Source: JBBQDZ01 sp038237515 (GTDB taxonomy: Bacteria; Actinomycetota; Thermoleophilia; Gaiellales; Gaiellaceae). Taken from it: a stretch of 44,247 bases of DNA. Positions 1-7,434 of the stretch are shown here, piece after piece (within the stretch, counting starts at the first letter, position 1; every line of letters starts with the position of its first letter). The stretch covers positions 1 through 44,247 of the forward strand of contig JBBRYP010000029.1 in assembly GCA_038237515.1 (NCBI GenBank), read 5' to 3'. The translations under genes and the position numbers were made by a program. The notes under the pieces were generated by a model. That model searched no databases. It had not been told where the DNA came from and saw only the letters and a program-made list of their open reading frames with translations.

Positions 1-111
1 ACCATCTACAACCACAAGCGGCCCCACGGCAGCCTCGGCTGGAAGACCCCGGCCGCCTACGCCGCTAGCCTGAACGGACAACCCGAAAGGAACACAACCC
101 GACTCTCATAG
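1..111 (+). pseudogene. IS3-family transposase, C-terminal end (cut by window edge)
   Basis: The first 36 codons before a TAG stop read as the end of an IS3-type OrfB integrase-core transposase: the RPHGSLGWKTP segment matches the family signature (RPHxSLGxxTP) that closes the rve domain. The rest of the element lies outside the window, so integrity of the transposase cannot be judged. The stop is followed within about 35 bases by a probable right terminal repeat. Family assignment rests on this one motif. Confidence 0.75.
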
Positions 112-112
112 C

Positions 113-145
113 GGCTGGACCGACAAACGGGGGCCGGTCAGTACA
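113..145 (+). repeat. Probable right terminal inverted repeat of the IS3-like element
   Basis: Read on the minus strand from base 145 this starts TGTACTGACCGGCCCC, the TG-initiated style of IS3-family ends. Just beyond it, on the same strand, an open response-regulator frame is cut, which places the element boundary at 145/146. The left end and target duplication are outside the window. Confidence 0.55.
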
Positions 146-240
146 CCCTTGCCCTCGAGCAGACTCGCAACCCCCTCGCGCAGGAGCACCGAGTCGTCGG
201 CGGCGACGACACGGAGGCGCGCCGCTTCGCCCCTCGTGGT
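146..240 (-). pseudogene. 5' fragment of a NarL/FixJ-type response regulator, truncated by the IS
   Basis: On the minus strand this stretch encodes RLRVVAADDSVLLREGVASL, the beta1-alpha1 start of a receiver domain with its acidic pair (DD) and the LLREG helix typical of NarL-type regulators. The frame runs into the IS end at base 145 and is lost. No ATG, GTG or TTG start lies in frame just upstream, so the exact 5' end is unclear. It sits directly downstream of the stand-alone receiver at 309-698 and near the NarL-type kinase at 2324, so it may be the missing DNA-binding partner of that kinase (inference). Confidence 0.6.
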
Positions 241-308
241 TTGAGTGTTCGAAGTCGATGTGAGAGTGGCGCCGACAAGGCCCGATGCGGCAAACGGCGA
301 ACGCTCGA

Positions 309-698
309 TCAGCGCGCCGGCGCCAGCAACGCTCGGATCGCCGTCGCCGAGAGCTCGGTCTTCGGAATGAAGCCGAGTGCCGAACTGGCCGCCACGAGCG
401 CTCCGAAGTCGCTGCCGTCCAGGCTCGACGTGAGGATCACGTCGACCGCCGGCTCAAGCCCGGCAAGTTGCTCAGCCACCTCGAACCCGTCGAAATCCGG
501 CAGCTGAACGTCGACGATCACCAGATCAGGACTGTGTGCCTTCGCCTCCTCGATGCCGTCGGCGCCCGTTGCGGCCTCAGCCACAACGACAAGGCCATCC
601 CTCTCGAGCAGGCGACGAACGGCCGCGCTGAAGGCAATGTTGTCGTCGATGATCAGAACGCGCCGGCGCATCGATCGATCCTGCGTCCGCGCGCTCAT
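309..698 (-). CDS. Stand-alone response regulator receiver domain protein
   Basis: A 129-residue CheY-like receiver with no output domain. Acidic pocket D18/D19 (VLIIDDN), phosphoacceptor D63 (LVIVDVQLPDFDG), switch residue T90/S91 and K113 (FIPKTE) are all present. Its ATG overlaps the stop of the upstream hydrolase gene by one base (TGATG), indicating translational coupling; an internal ATG at residue 10 is an alternative start. Family knowledge: such single-domain regulators relay phosphoryl groups or act through protein contacts. A plausible donor is the GAF histidine kinase at 2324-3451; this is inference from proximity. Confidence 0.85.
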   Translation of the reverse strand: MSARTQDRSMRRRVLIIDDNIAFSAAVRRLLERDGLVVVAEAATGADGIEEAKAHSPDLVIVDVQLPDFDGFEVAEQLAGLEPAVDVILTSSLDGSDFGALVAASSALGFIPKTELSATAIRALLAPAR

Positions 699-2161
699 CA
701 GTTTGCCTCGGCCGCGACTCGAAGCTCCGAGTGAACCGTCGGATGACTGACGAGCACCTGGTCGAGGCTACGCCCGTTTCTGCCCCCGAGGGAGGGACTG
801 GCGAACGCCGAAATCACATCGCCGGTCATCACCGTCATATCCGCGACGGAGATCGACCCGAACGCCATTCGTCCGAGCAGGCTGCGTCCCAACGACGTCA
901 TGTAGGCCGGCGCGTCGCTGAAGCTCATGTGCACGCTCCCCTTCACCGTCAGCGCCGCGCCGCCGCCGCGCAGACCGCTGAAGAAACAGTCCCGGCCCTG
1001 AGCGTACTCGGTCGTCTTGGTACCGTCGGACTGAATCCAGAGAAACGGCTGCTGAAGGTGTGCGGTGCGCTCGGCGCCGAACAGCTTGCCATCGAGATTG
1101 ACGCCGACCTTGAACCGCGAATCGCTTGCGAGCACCTGCACGGCTGTCGCGCCGCCGATCGAGTGGCCGAAGAAGCCGACATGCCCCAGGTCGAGTCGTC
1201 CGACGAGAGGAGATGCCGGATCGAGCTGCGCGAGCCGGCTGAGCTGATCGAGCACGAAGCTGCTGTCGGCCGTGCGGATGTCGATCAGACGCTGGACCTC
1301 CGGATGCGGCGGCGGGCCTATGACGTCTGGGTGAACGGTCTGACCGACGACCTGCCCGTTCGCAAGGACCGAGACCGCGGACTCGTAGGGGTTACTGACG
1401 GCGATCACGACATAGCCGCGGCTCGCGAGATCGGTCACGAGAGCGGTGTACTGCTCCCGCGGGATCGACAGACCCGGCGAGAAGAGCAGTGCAGGCCATC
1501 TGCGTCGCTCGGCGCTGACGCGCGGCGACTGCAACGCGTGGGTCTTCACGCTTCCGAACGAGCTGTACATCCAGGAGGGCAGACCGCCGATCGAGGACGG
1601 CAGTCGCCCCTGCGCCTCGAAGTAGGGAACGGCGTCACCTTCGAGTGCGTCTGTCGGGTACCAGGCCTGGACGACGACCTCGCGCCGATCGCTCGCAGTC
1701 GCGCTCAAGGTCTCGGCGCGCATCTGGTCAGTCCACCTGAACACCACGCTGCCGACACGGTGAGGCCCGGACGGGTTGGGCAGCGAAGGAACAAGCGCAG
1801 TGAGCAGTGCCAATCCGCCGACCAGGAGCCCGAGGGTCAGTGTCACGCGGCCAACAACGCGACGCCACCGGCGCGAGCGACCCGGCCGCCACCGGCGCAG
1901 CGCGGCTGCCACGACGACGGCCACCGCGAGGACGAACCAGGGCACGAGCTGCCAACGCACGCCCTCGACGGCAAGCGTAACGCCCGCCAGGACGAACGCA
2001 GCTGCTGAGATCGCCTCGAGCAACGCCGAACGGCGCCGCCGAGCTAGCGCCCACCAGAGCCCGGCCGTCAGCGACACGACGACGGTCAGGCTGTGAATGT
2101 GATGCCAAGTAGTCATTTCGGATCCTCTCTGAGCCGACACGGGATGTGCGCCGAGACTCAC
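698..2161 (-). CDS. Membrane-anchored PAF-acetylhydrolase-like alpha/beta hydrolase
   Basis: 487 residues (472 from an ATG at residue 16). The N-terminal 125 residues hold about four hydrophobic helices (roughly 24-40, 50-66, 72-88, 107-125), followed by a hydrolase domain of the platelet-activating-factor acetylhydrolase/dienelactone-hydrolase type. Visible catalytic candidates are S334 in GHSIGG, D357 in VNLDG and H411 in GSVHMSF. It probably cleaves short-chain or oxidised lipid esters at the membrane; the substrate is unknown. It is translated just ahead of the receiver at 309-698 and divergent from the histidine kinase, so all three may form one signalling-linked locus. Confidence 0.8.
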   Translation of the reverse strand: MSLGAHPVSAQRGSEMTTWHHIHSLTVVVSLTAGLWWALARRRRSALLEAISAAAFVLAGVTLAVEGVRWQLVPWFVLAVAVVVAAALRRWRPGRSRRWRRVVGRVTLTLGLLVGGLALLTALVPSLPNPSGPHRVGSVVFRWTDQMRAETLSATASDRREVVVQAWYPTDALEGDAVPYFEAQGRLPSSIGGLPSWMYSSFGSVKTHALQSPRVSAERRRWPALLFSPGLSIPREQYTALVTDLASRGYVVIAVSNPYESAVSVLANGQVVGQTVHPDVIGPPPHPEVQRLIDIRTADSSFVLDQLSRLAQLDPASPLVGRLDLGHVGFFGHSIGGATAVQVLASDSRFKVGVNLDGKLFGAERTAHLQQPFLWIQSDGTKTTEYAQGRDCFFSGLRGGGAALTVKGSVHMSFSDAPAYMTSLGRSLLGRMAFGSISVADMTVMTGDVISAFASPSLGGRNGRSLDQVLVSHPTVHSELRVAAEAN

Positions 2162-2323
2162 AGCAGCTCACCGGCAGGGAAATGAAGCTGCCTCCCCACC
2201 TCGATGTGGCTGACCACACCCACACGGTCGGTATCCGGTTCCACGGTGGCGTTGTGGCTGGTCCCGACCCTGTCATCGGAGCGCTAGCGTGATAGAGACC
2301 GGGGTCAGCGTCAGAGCATCGAG

Positions 2324-3451
2324 ATGAGCCGGAACGCACAGCACCTGGCCGACGAACAAGCTGCGCTCCGCCGCGTCGCGACGCTCGTCGCTTCGTCAGC
2401 AAAGCCAGAGCAGGTCTTCCAGGCCGTGGCCGAAGAAACCGGGCGACTTCTCGAGGCACGAACAGCTGCAACCGTGCGTTTCGACGAAGAAACAGCTGTC
2501 GTCGTCGGGAGCTGGAACGACGGCGAAGGTGCCGGGATCGAGGTCGGGACCCTCGTCCCATACAGCGAGCCTGATACCCCGGTCTACCGCGCTTCCCATG
2601 AGGGCGGCCGCATCGACGATTACGAACACGTACCAGGTGAAGCCGCAAGGCTGACGAGACTGCGGGGCTACCGATCCTCTGTCGGCGCTCCCATCGCCGC
2701 CGGCGGCCGCCTCTGGGGCGCACTGTTCGTATTCTCGGCAAGCACGAACCATTTCCCTCCGGAAGCCCAGCGGCGTCTCGCGGACTTCACGGAACTCGTC
2801 GCACTTGCGCTGGAGAGCGCCGAGGCGCACGATCAGCTGAGAGCCTCACGTGCACGCATCGTCGAGGCGAGCCTCGCGGAGCGGCGTCGGCTCGAACGCA
2901 ACCTTCACGACGGCGCCCAACAGCGCCTCGTAACACTCTCCGTCCAGCTGCGGATGGCGCAGGAGTGCCTGAGAGACCACCCCGCGGCCGCGGAGGCAAT
3001 GCTTGCTGAGGCCGGCGAGGACCTGATGCACGCGCTCGAGGAGCTCCGCGAGCTCGCCCGAGGCCTTCACCCGGCCGTTCTGACCGACCGCGGGCTTGCA
3101 CCCGCGCTCCAGTCACTTGCCAATCGCGCGCCTTTCCCGGTCGAGCTCACGGGCATCCCGCCGTCCCGACTTCCCGAAGCAATCGAGGTAGCCGTCTACT
3201 ACGTAGTCGCCGAAAGCCTCACCAATGCGGCGAAACATGCCGGCGCATCCGAGGCGCTCGTCGAGTTCGTATCGACAAGCGAGACAGTCGTCGTCGAGAT
3301 CCGCGACGACGGAAGCGGCGGCGCCAGCATCACCCGCGGCACCGGGCTGCGCGGGCTCGCCGACCGCATCGAGGCTGTCGGCGGCCAGTTCGCACTCCAC
3401 AGCTCCGCCCAAGACGGCACGACGGTCCGGGCGGAGCTGCCGTTGCGTTGA
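2324..3451 (+). CDS. GAF-domain sensor histidine kinase (NarL/LiaS type, HisKA_3)
   Basis: 375 residues without membrane segments, so a cytosolic sensor. An N-terminal GAF domain (about 11-165) precedes a HisKA_3 dimerisation box with phosphoacceptor H195 (LERNLHDGAQQRL) and a HATPase_c domain with N-box N301 (ESLTNAAKHA), D329-G330 and a GTGLRGL lid (339-345). This class normally phosphorylates a LuxR/NarL-type regulator. None is intact in the window; the 146-240 fragment cut by an IS is the only candidate. The 162-base divergent gap to the hydrolase gene at 2161 probably holds both promoters. Confidence 0.9.
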   Translation: MSRNAQHLADEQAALRRVATLVASSAKPEQVFQAVAEETGRLLEARTAATVRFDEETAVVVGSWNDGEGAGIEVGTLVPYSEPDTPVYRASHEGGRIDDYEHVPGEAARLTRLRGYRSSVGAPIAAGGRLWGALFVFSASTNHFPPEAQRRLADFTELVALALESAEAHDQLRASRARIVEASLAERRRLERNLHDGAQQRLVTLSVQLRMAQECLRDHPAAAEAMLAEAGEDLMHALEELRELARGLHPAVLTDRGLAPALQSLANRAPFPVELTGIPPSRLPEAIEVAVYYVVAESLTNAAKHAGASEALVEFVSTSETVVVEIRDDGSGGASITRGTGLRGLADRIEAVGGQFALHSSAQDGTTVRAELPLR

Positions 3452-3691
3452 GCCCTCAACATTGACGCCTCCCGCTGCCTTCCCTTCCGCGTCGGCGTGC
3501 GATGACAGAGCGAGAACGCCGCGTCATCTTCGGCGCTCATGAGGACGGCGTGCCAGCGTCTTTGTGCGCCGCGCGGCAGGCGAACGACATTTCCGCAATG
3601 CCGTTTGCAGGCACTTCTGTTGCGACTTTCACAACGCATGGAACTAAACGGGGCATTTTCGAACCCCTTTGAAAGCGAGAAATCCCTGCTC

Positions 3692-4252
3692 ATGCGCCTA
3701 ACCCAGCTCCAGAGACGCCTGCTCAGTAGCGCTGCTGTGAGCCCGCGGCAACCGCGGCCAGCGCCTCCGAGGGTGAGCCCGGTGCTCGAGATGATCACGC
3801 TGGTGCTCCAGCGGACCGGCCGGCCGATGCGGGCATGCGAAGTTCATGCGGCGGCTGAGAAGCTCGCGGGCGAGCCTTTCCGGTGGACCTCGGTGAAGGC
3901 CGCGCTCGCCGCTGGCGCCGCCGCCCGGCCCCAGCGATTCCGCCGGGTGCGATATGGCGTTTATGAGCTAGCAGGCGCGTCAGGCAATCGGGGATTAACC
4001 CCGCGGGTCGCGGACCTACCAGTCAAACCGGTCGCCAAGCACCAACGGGTCCGCGGCAACCTCGCGACCGCGTCGCGTGACGCAGTAGTTGCTCTTCTCG
4101 GCGACAGGGTCAGGGCTGATGCAGCCGTTGATGAACAGCCAATCCCATGCCTCGGCGAGCGCGTGCGCGAACTGAGGCTCCCGGTTCATGGAACGCCCGT
4201 GGAGCCTGCGTCCAGGCATAGCACGCTGGAAGGAGTGCTAGCGGCCGATTAG
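3692..4252 (+). CDS. HARE-like winged-helix protein, tail probably replaced
   Basis: Residues about 25-90 from this ATG (SPVLEMITLVLQRTGRPMRA ... RFRRVRYGVYEL) have the layout of a HARE/RpoE-delta-type winged helix: a first helix, the GRP turn, a second helix and a closing RFxRVxxGxYEL strand. A typical protein of this sort would stop soon after that strand, near 3970. Here the frame reads on through the antisense winged-helix fragment at 4016-4219, so the last 90 residues are probably not native. A second, frameshifted copy lies at 5190-5400. Family name is tentative; DNA binding is inferred. Confidence 0.5.
   Translation: MRLTQLQRRLLSSAAVSPRQPRPAPPRVSPVLEMITLVLQRTGRPMRACEVHAAAEKLAGEPFRWTSVKAALAAGAAARPQRFRRVRYGVYELAGASGNRGLTPRVADLPVKPVAKHQRVRGNLATASRDAVVALLGDRVRADAAVDEQPIPCLGERVRELRLPVHGTPVEPASRHSTLEGVLAAD
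4016..4219 (-). pseudogene. Fragment of a winged-helix protein (TIGR02391-like N-terminal segment)
   Basis: The minus-strand peptide has the pattern ALAEAWDWLFINGCI ... YCVTRRGREVA, typical of the 'EAWxWLxxxGLI ... WxFVTRRG' winged-helix segment found in TIGR02391-type proteins of unknown function. It lacks an upstream partner domain and stops 12 residues after the motif, so it looks truncated at both ends. It lies inside the run-on part of the plus-strand gene at 3692, a sign of rearrangement. Assignment is from pattern memory only. Confidence 0.4.
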
Positions 4253-4294
4253 TTGCACGTATGCAACCGTCCGGCTGGTAGCGGCGGCCTAACC

Positions 4295-5092
4295 CTAGCC
4301 GCGCTTCACGGTCACCCTAAAGCTTCCCGACTTCGCGTTCGCGCTGGTGTCCGTCGCTGAGCACTTGACGAAGGTGCGGCCGATTTTGAAGCGACTGCCC
4401 GACCTCGGCCGGCAGGACACCGGGACCGAACCGTCGACGGCATCGCTGGCGGTGACCCTGTAGGTGACGGGCACGCTCTTCGACCCCCTTCGGGCCCGAA
4501 CTTCCTTGTTGACGGCGCCGCTGAGCGTGGGCGGCGTCACGTCGAATTCCAGCCCAGGCACACTCAGCGTGCCGGTCCACGTGTCCCCCCCGACTGAGCC
4601 GCGCGGCGTGGGAGAGGCCCGATGACTCACCGTGCCACCTCCCGAGGCTCCTGCATAGATGCCTGAGCCGCCCGTGATTGTGAACGCGCGGCTCAGGTTC
4701 AACGCCGACGAGATGCACTCCCCCCGGTATCGATCGACCGCAAGTTGGAGCTCGCCCTTGCCGGCGACCTCGAGACGAACTGTCGTCTCGAACACGCGGT
4801 CACAGTCTCCTTCTTGCACGAAGAACGTGTACGTCTCCGAGACTCCGCCGAGGCCGCGGACGGCCCCGCTGCCGGTGCGCGCGCCGCAGAGATCAGCGTC
4901 CGGTGGCGAGCCGGGCGGGCACGGGCCGGGCGCCGAAGTCATCGCAAGCACGGCCTCGAAGGTGAGCGACCCCATGGCCGCACCCGTCTTCGCGACGCCT
5001 GAGGCGACCTGGACTGTCGCCGCGGCTGCGAGCGCCGTCGCCAGGGCCGCGAGAGCAAGACGTCGCTTCGTTCGGTTCTCGTTTCCGGTCAT
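4295..5092 (-). CDS. Secreted protein with C-terminal HYR domain
   Basis: 265 residues. An N-terminal basic stretch and hydrophobic core (about 9-30) form a signal peptide. The middle carries cysteine pairs and no family I recognise. Residues about 184-263 form a hyalin-repeat (HYR) Ig-like module: DVTPPTLSG opening, PVTYRVTASDAVDGSVPVSC, and a closing KCSATDTSANAKSGSF strand. HYR modules are usually adhesive or structural. It stands alone between two decayed loci and appears intact, so it may have been kept under selection. Function unknown. Confidence 0.75.
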   Translation of the reverse strand: MTGNENRTKRRLALAALATALAAAATVQVASGVAKTGAAMGSLTFEAVLAMTSAPGPCPPGSPPDADLCGARTGSGAVRGLGGVSETYTFFVQEGDCDRVFETTVRLEVAGKGELQLAVDRYRGECISSALNLSRAFTITGGSGIYAGASGGGTVSHRASPTPRGSVGGDTWTGTLSVPGLEFDVTPPTLSGAVNKEVRARRGSKSVPVTYRVTASDAVDGSVPVSCRPRSGSRFKIGRTFVKCSATDTSANAKSGSFRVTVKRG

Positions 5093-5189
5093 TCCGCATC
5101 GTTCTCAGATGAGGTGATCATTCGGCTCGAGTTTGTTCGACTCGTGCCTTGAGGTCAAGGGCTGGCGTGGGCGTCGATCTCGGCATGCG

Positions 5190-5400
5190 CACGCGGCGCC
5201 GCCGCGGCTGAGTCCGCTGCTCGAGACCGTCACGTCGGTGCTCCAGCAGAGCCGGGACGATGCGGGCCTGCGCTATCCACGCGGCTGCGGAGCGGTCGTT
5301 GGGCAGCGGGCATCAGTGAAGGCCGCGCTAGCGTCAGGGGCCGCGGCTACGCCCGCGCGCTTCCGATCGCGCACGAATTGGTACAGCCAGAGTGCGGTGC
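5190..5400 (+). pseudogene. Second, frameshifted copy of the HARE-like winged-helix gene
   Basis: Pieces in different frames rebuild the same domain as at 3692: PPRLSPLLETVTSVLQQS, then in another frame GTMRACAIHAAAERSLGSG (compare GRPMRACEVHAAAEKLAG), then back to SVKAALASGAAATPARFRS (compare SVKAALAAGAAARPQRFRR). At least two indels separate the pieces, so the copy is dead. The duplication and decay point to a mobile or dispensable region next to tRNA-Ala. Confidence 0.7.
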
Positions 5401-5562
5401 GCTACAACGGCGCTATACCGTCTTGAAGTGGTGGGCCTGGACGGCCAGCCGAGCTGGGCTGAAGTAACCATCCCACGTACGTGAGCCTCCGCCGTGCCGC
5501 TGGTCTCCACATGTTTCGGAACCAAGAAGGGGTTCGTACTTGAAGATTTAGTTCTCCCGGAA

Positions 5563-5635
<73 letters not shown>

Positions 5636-5648
5636 AGGTCTTCCTGGA

Positions 5649-6062
5649 CTAGTGTAGCTTCGAAGTCGTAGTCCCTCGCCAGTTGATTCCGCGAAGCTGG
5701 CGGTTTCGCACAGGTTGCAGCCGCAGCTGCACATGCGTACGCCCGCCGAAGATGTCGCTCGGCAAGAAGTAACAGCGTTCCACGCCGGGGCAGTACGCCG
5801 CGATTGCGTCGATCTCGCCTGACCGGTAGACGCGCCTGACGAAGCCCACGGCACTTCTGTTGGAGAAATAGCAGCGGACGCCGATCACGTCTCCGCGCTG
5901 CTCCGCCGACTTACACTGCACACGCACGAGCTTCGTCACCAGGTCAAAGATGAGGTCGTACCTGCCGCCCTTCCGCGATCGTGCGATAGACGTCGATGCC
6001 GAGCTTCACCGCCGCGTGGGAGATCGGGTCTCGGCGATGGCTCGCCTTCGGCCTGTTGTCAC
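5649..6062 (-). pseudogene. PD-(D/E)XK group I-type endonuclease, frameshifted
   Basis: From a GTG at 6062 the minus strand reads MTTGRRRAIAETR, then in a second frame ISHAAVKLGIDVYRTIAE, then back in the first frame GGRYDLIFDL ... LVRVQCKSAE. This is the core of the small PD-(D/E)XK endonuclease family seen in group I introns and actinobacterial genomes: GGRYDLIFD supplies the acidic residue and RVQCK the lysine. The tail (GEIDAIAAYCPGVERCYFLP ... RTHVQLRL) also fits. A one-base loss near 6030 and a one-base gain near 5972 break the gene; the intervening native frame hits a TGA. The flanking catalytic motifs survive. Confidence 0.75.
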
Positions 6063-6094
6063 CCCGGACAACAGTACCGACAGCGTCAGACGAG

Positions 6095-6451
6095 CTACGC
6101 GGTCGCCGCCTCGACCTCCACCGACGGAACGTCGCCCCAGAGATCCTCGAGCCGGTAATAGGCGCGTGCCTCGGGCGTGAAGACGTGCAGGACGACGTCG
6201 AGATAGTCGGCGATGATCCAGGTCGCTTCGCGCGTGCCGTCGACGGAGCGCGGAAAAAGGCGCTGCTCGTGCTTCAGGCGCTCGTGCACCTCGTCCCAGA
6301 TCGCCTTCGTCTGCCGCGGGTTCCGGCCGGTGCAGAGGACGAAGAAGTCGGTGTACGTGCACGCCGGCCGCATGTCGAGGATGACGAGATCGTCCGCCAG
6401 CTTCTCCTGTGCGAGAGCGGCGATGCCACGGGCTTGTTCGAGCGGTGTCAG
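6095..6451 (-). CDS. rsfS: Ribosomal silencing factor RsfS (Iojap)
   Basis: About 118 residues, normal for RsfS, which binds ribosomal protein L14 and blocks 30S-50S joining under starvation. Family features seen: DDLVILDMR, YTDFFVLCTGRNPRQTKAI, WIIADYLDVVLHVFTPEARAYYRLEDLW. The homology begins upstream of the first in-frame ATG (6373), and no ATG, GTG or TTG occurs in the upstream part of the frame. CTG at 6449-6451, with GAGAGG about a dozen bases before it, is the best guess for the start. It lies downstream of nadD, its usual neighbour. Product confident; start uncertain. Confidence 0.88.
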   Translation of the reverse strand: MTPLEQARGIAALAQEKLADDLVILDMRPACTYTDFFVLCTGRNPRQTKAIWDEVHERLKHEQRLFPRSVDGTREATWIIADYLDVVLHVFTPEARAYYRLEDLWGDVPSVEVEAATA

Positions 6452-6530
6452 GTTAGTTCGAAGCCTCTCGAGGTCTGCCGGAAGTCTAGCGGCCGGACCA
6501 GCCGGCTCCGGAGCGCGCGGAGCCGCACGA

Positions 6531-7097
6531 TCAATCTGAACGGTAGAGCCCGAGCTCGCGCACGAGGCTCGCCACGCGGGGGGGCACGAGGTCGTCGATG
6601 GGTTCTCCCCGCGCTGCCCGCGACCGGATCTCCGTGGAGGACACGGCCACGCGCTGGATCTGGAAAAACTCGACGCGCGAGGGATCCGGTAGCCGCTCGC
6701 GGGTGCGGTCGAGAGCCTCCGGCACGGTTCCGGGTCGCGTCGCGACGCCGAGGCGAACCTGCTCCAGGACCCGCTCCGGCTCCTTCCAGGTGAAGAATGC
6801 GGCGAACTCGTCGGCGCCGAGGACGAACACCGCGTCGCGGAAGCGGCCCCCGGCGAGGAGCTCGACGGTGAAAGGATGAGGGTCGAGCTCGACCTCCACC
6901 TGCGGAAGATCCTCGAAGGCGGCCCCGGCGAGGCGGAGCCTGATGTGCGGGTCGAGGTCGACGCCCTTGTGCCCCGGCCGCTCCGTGACGAGCACGAGGA
7001 GGCGATCGAACCCGAAGTGGTCGATCGCGCCTCGCGCGAGCGCTAGATGGCCGTTGTGCGGCGGGTCGAAGGCGCCCCCGAGGACGCCGAGCCTCAC
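6531..7097 (-). CDS. nadD: Nicotinate-nucleotide adenylyltransferase
   Basis: 188 residues from a GTG at 7097, preceded by GGGAAG; the frame is open further upstream but homology begins at VRLGVLGGAFDPPHNGHL. It transfers AMP from ATP to nicotinate mononucleotide in NAD synthesis. The nucleotidyl-transferase HxGH (HNGH) motif and the C-terminal SSTEIRSR motif (ISSTxIR in the family) are both present. Its gene follows obgE after a 337-base repeat-filled gap and precedes rsfS, the common bacterial order. Confidence 0.93.
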   Translation of the reverse strand: MRLGVLGGAFDPPHNGHLALARGAIDHFGFDRLLVLVTERPGHKGVDLDPHIRLRLAGAAFEDLPQVEVELDPHPFTVELLAGGRFRDAVFVLGADEFAAFFTWKEPERVLEQVRLGVATRPGTVPEALDRTRERLPDPSRVEFFQIQRVAVSSTEIRSRAARGEPIDDLVPPRVASLVRELGLYRSD

Positions 7098-7434
7098 GCG
7101 CGCCGCTTCCCAGCGGCGGCTCCCGCCGCGCAAGGCCTGGCCCAGCCCGCGCCTGACGCCGCTCGCAGCACCCGCCTCTCGGGGGCCGTACCGGGGGCCC
7201 GTCCCCTCCGGCTGGGCATTACGGGCCTGTCCGGCAAGCGGCCACGGTGGATGACAGGCGGCACGCGTCTCGAAGGCAAGGACGCAGGGAGCGGAGATAT
7301 GCAGGCATATCTGCGCGACGAGGACGCCGCATCGAGGCGCGTGACGCCTGTCAGGCGCCCTGGTTCACTTTTTGGACAGGCCCTTAGGAGCGACGACCGA
7401 GGAACGCCCGGGCGTGGCCCGTTGACACAGGCTC
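7098..7434. repeat. Intergenic repeat region between obgE and nadD (copy A of a structured element, split by a MITE)
   Basis: No gene is seen in these 337 bases. Bases about 7148-7222 and 7384-7437 resemble 37979-38103, the livF-livH spacer: shared blocks include CTCGCAGCACCC, GGCCGTAC, GTCCCCTCCGGC and CGAGGAACGC. The element begins right at the obgE stop (minus-strand reading), just as the other copy begins at the livF stop. The 161-bp MITE at 7223-7383 interrupts this copy, so the older element is split. Confidence 0.7.
7223..7383. mobile_element. Foldback MITE, copy 1
   Basis: 161 bp with 18-bp terminal inverted repeats: left GGGCCTGTCCGGCAAGCG, right (reversed) GGGCCTGTCCAAAAAGTG. Copy 2 at 18945-19104 is nearly identical throughout, including ATATGCAGGCATATCTGCGC and CACTTTTTGGACAGGCCC. 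The two halves are also inverted copies of each other. Flanks are TTAC on the left and TTAG on the right, a near-perfect target duplication. It encodes nothing, so an unlinked IS (possibly IS5-like, by TIR style and YTAR-like target) would have to move it. Confidence 0.8.

Noticed and set aside
731..2008. Long plus-strand open frame
   Set aside because: Exact antisense of the PAF-acetylhydrolase-like gene; composition (Arg/Glu/His-rich) is that of a GC shadow frame and it has no recognisable domain.
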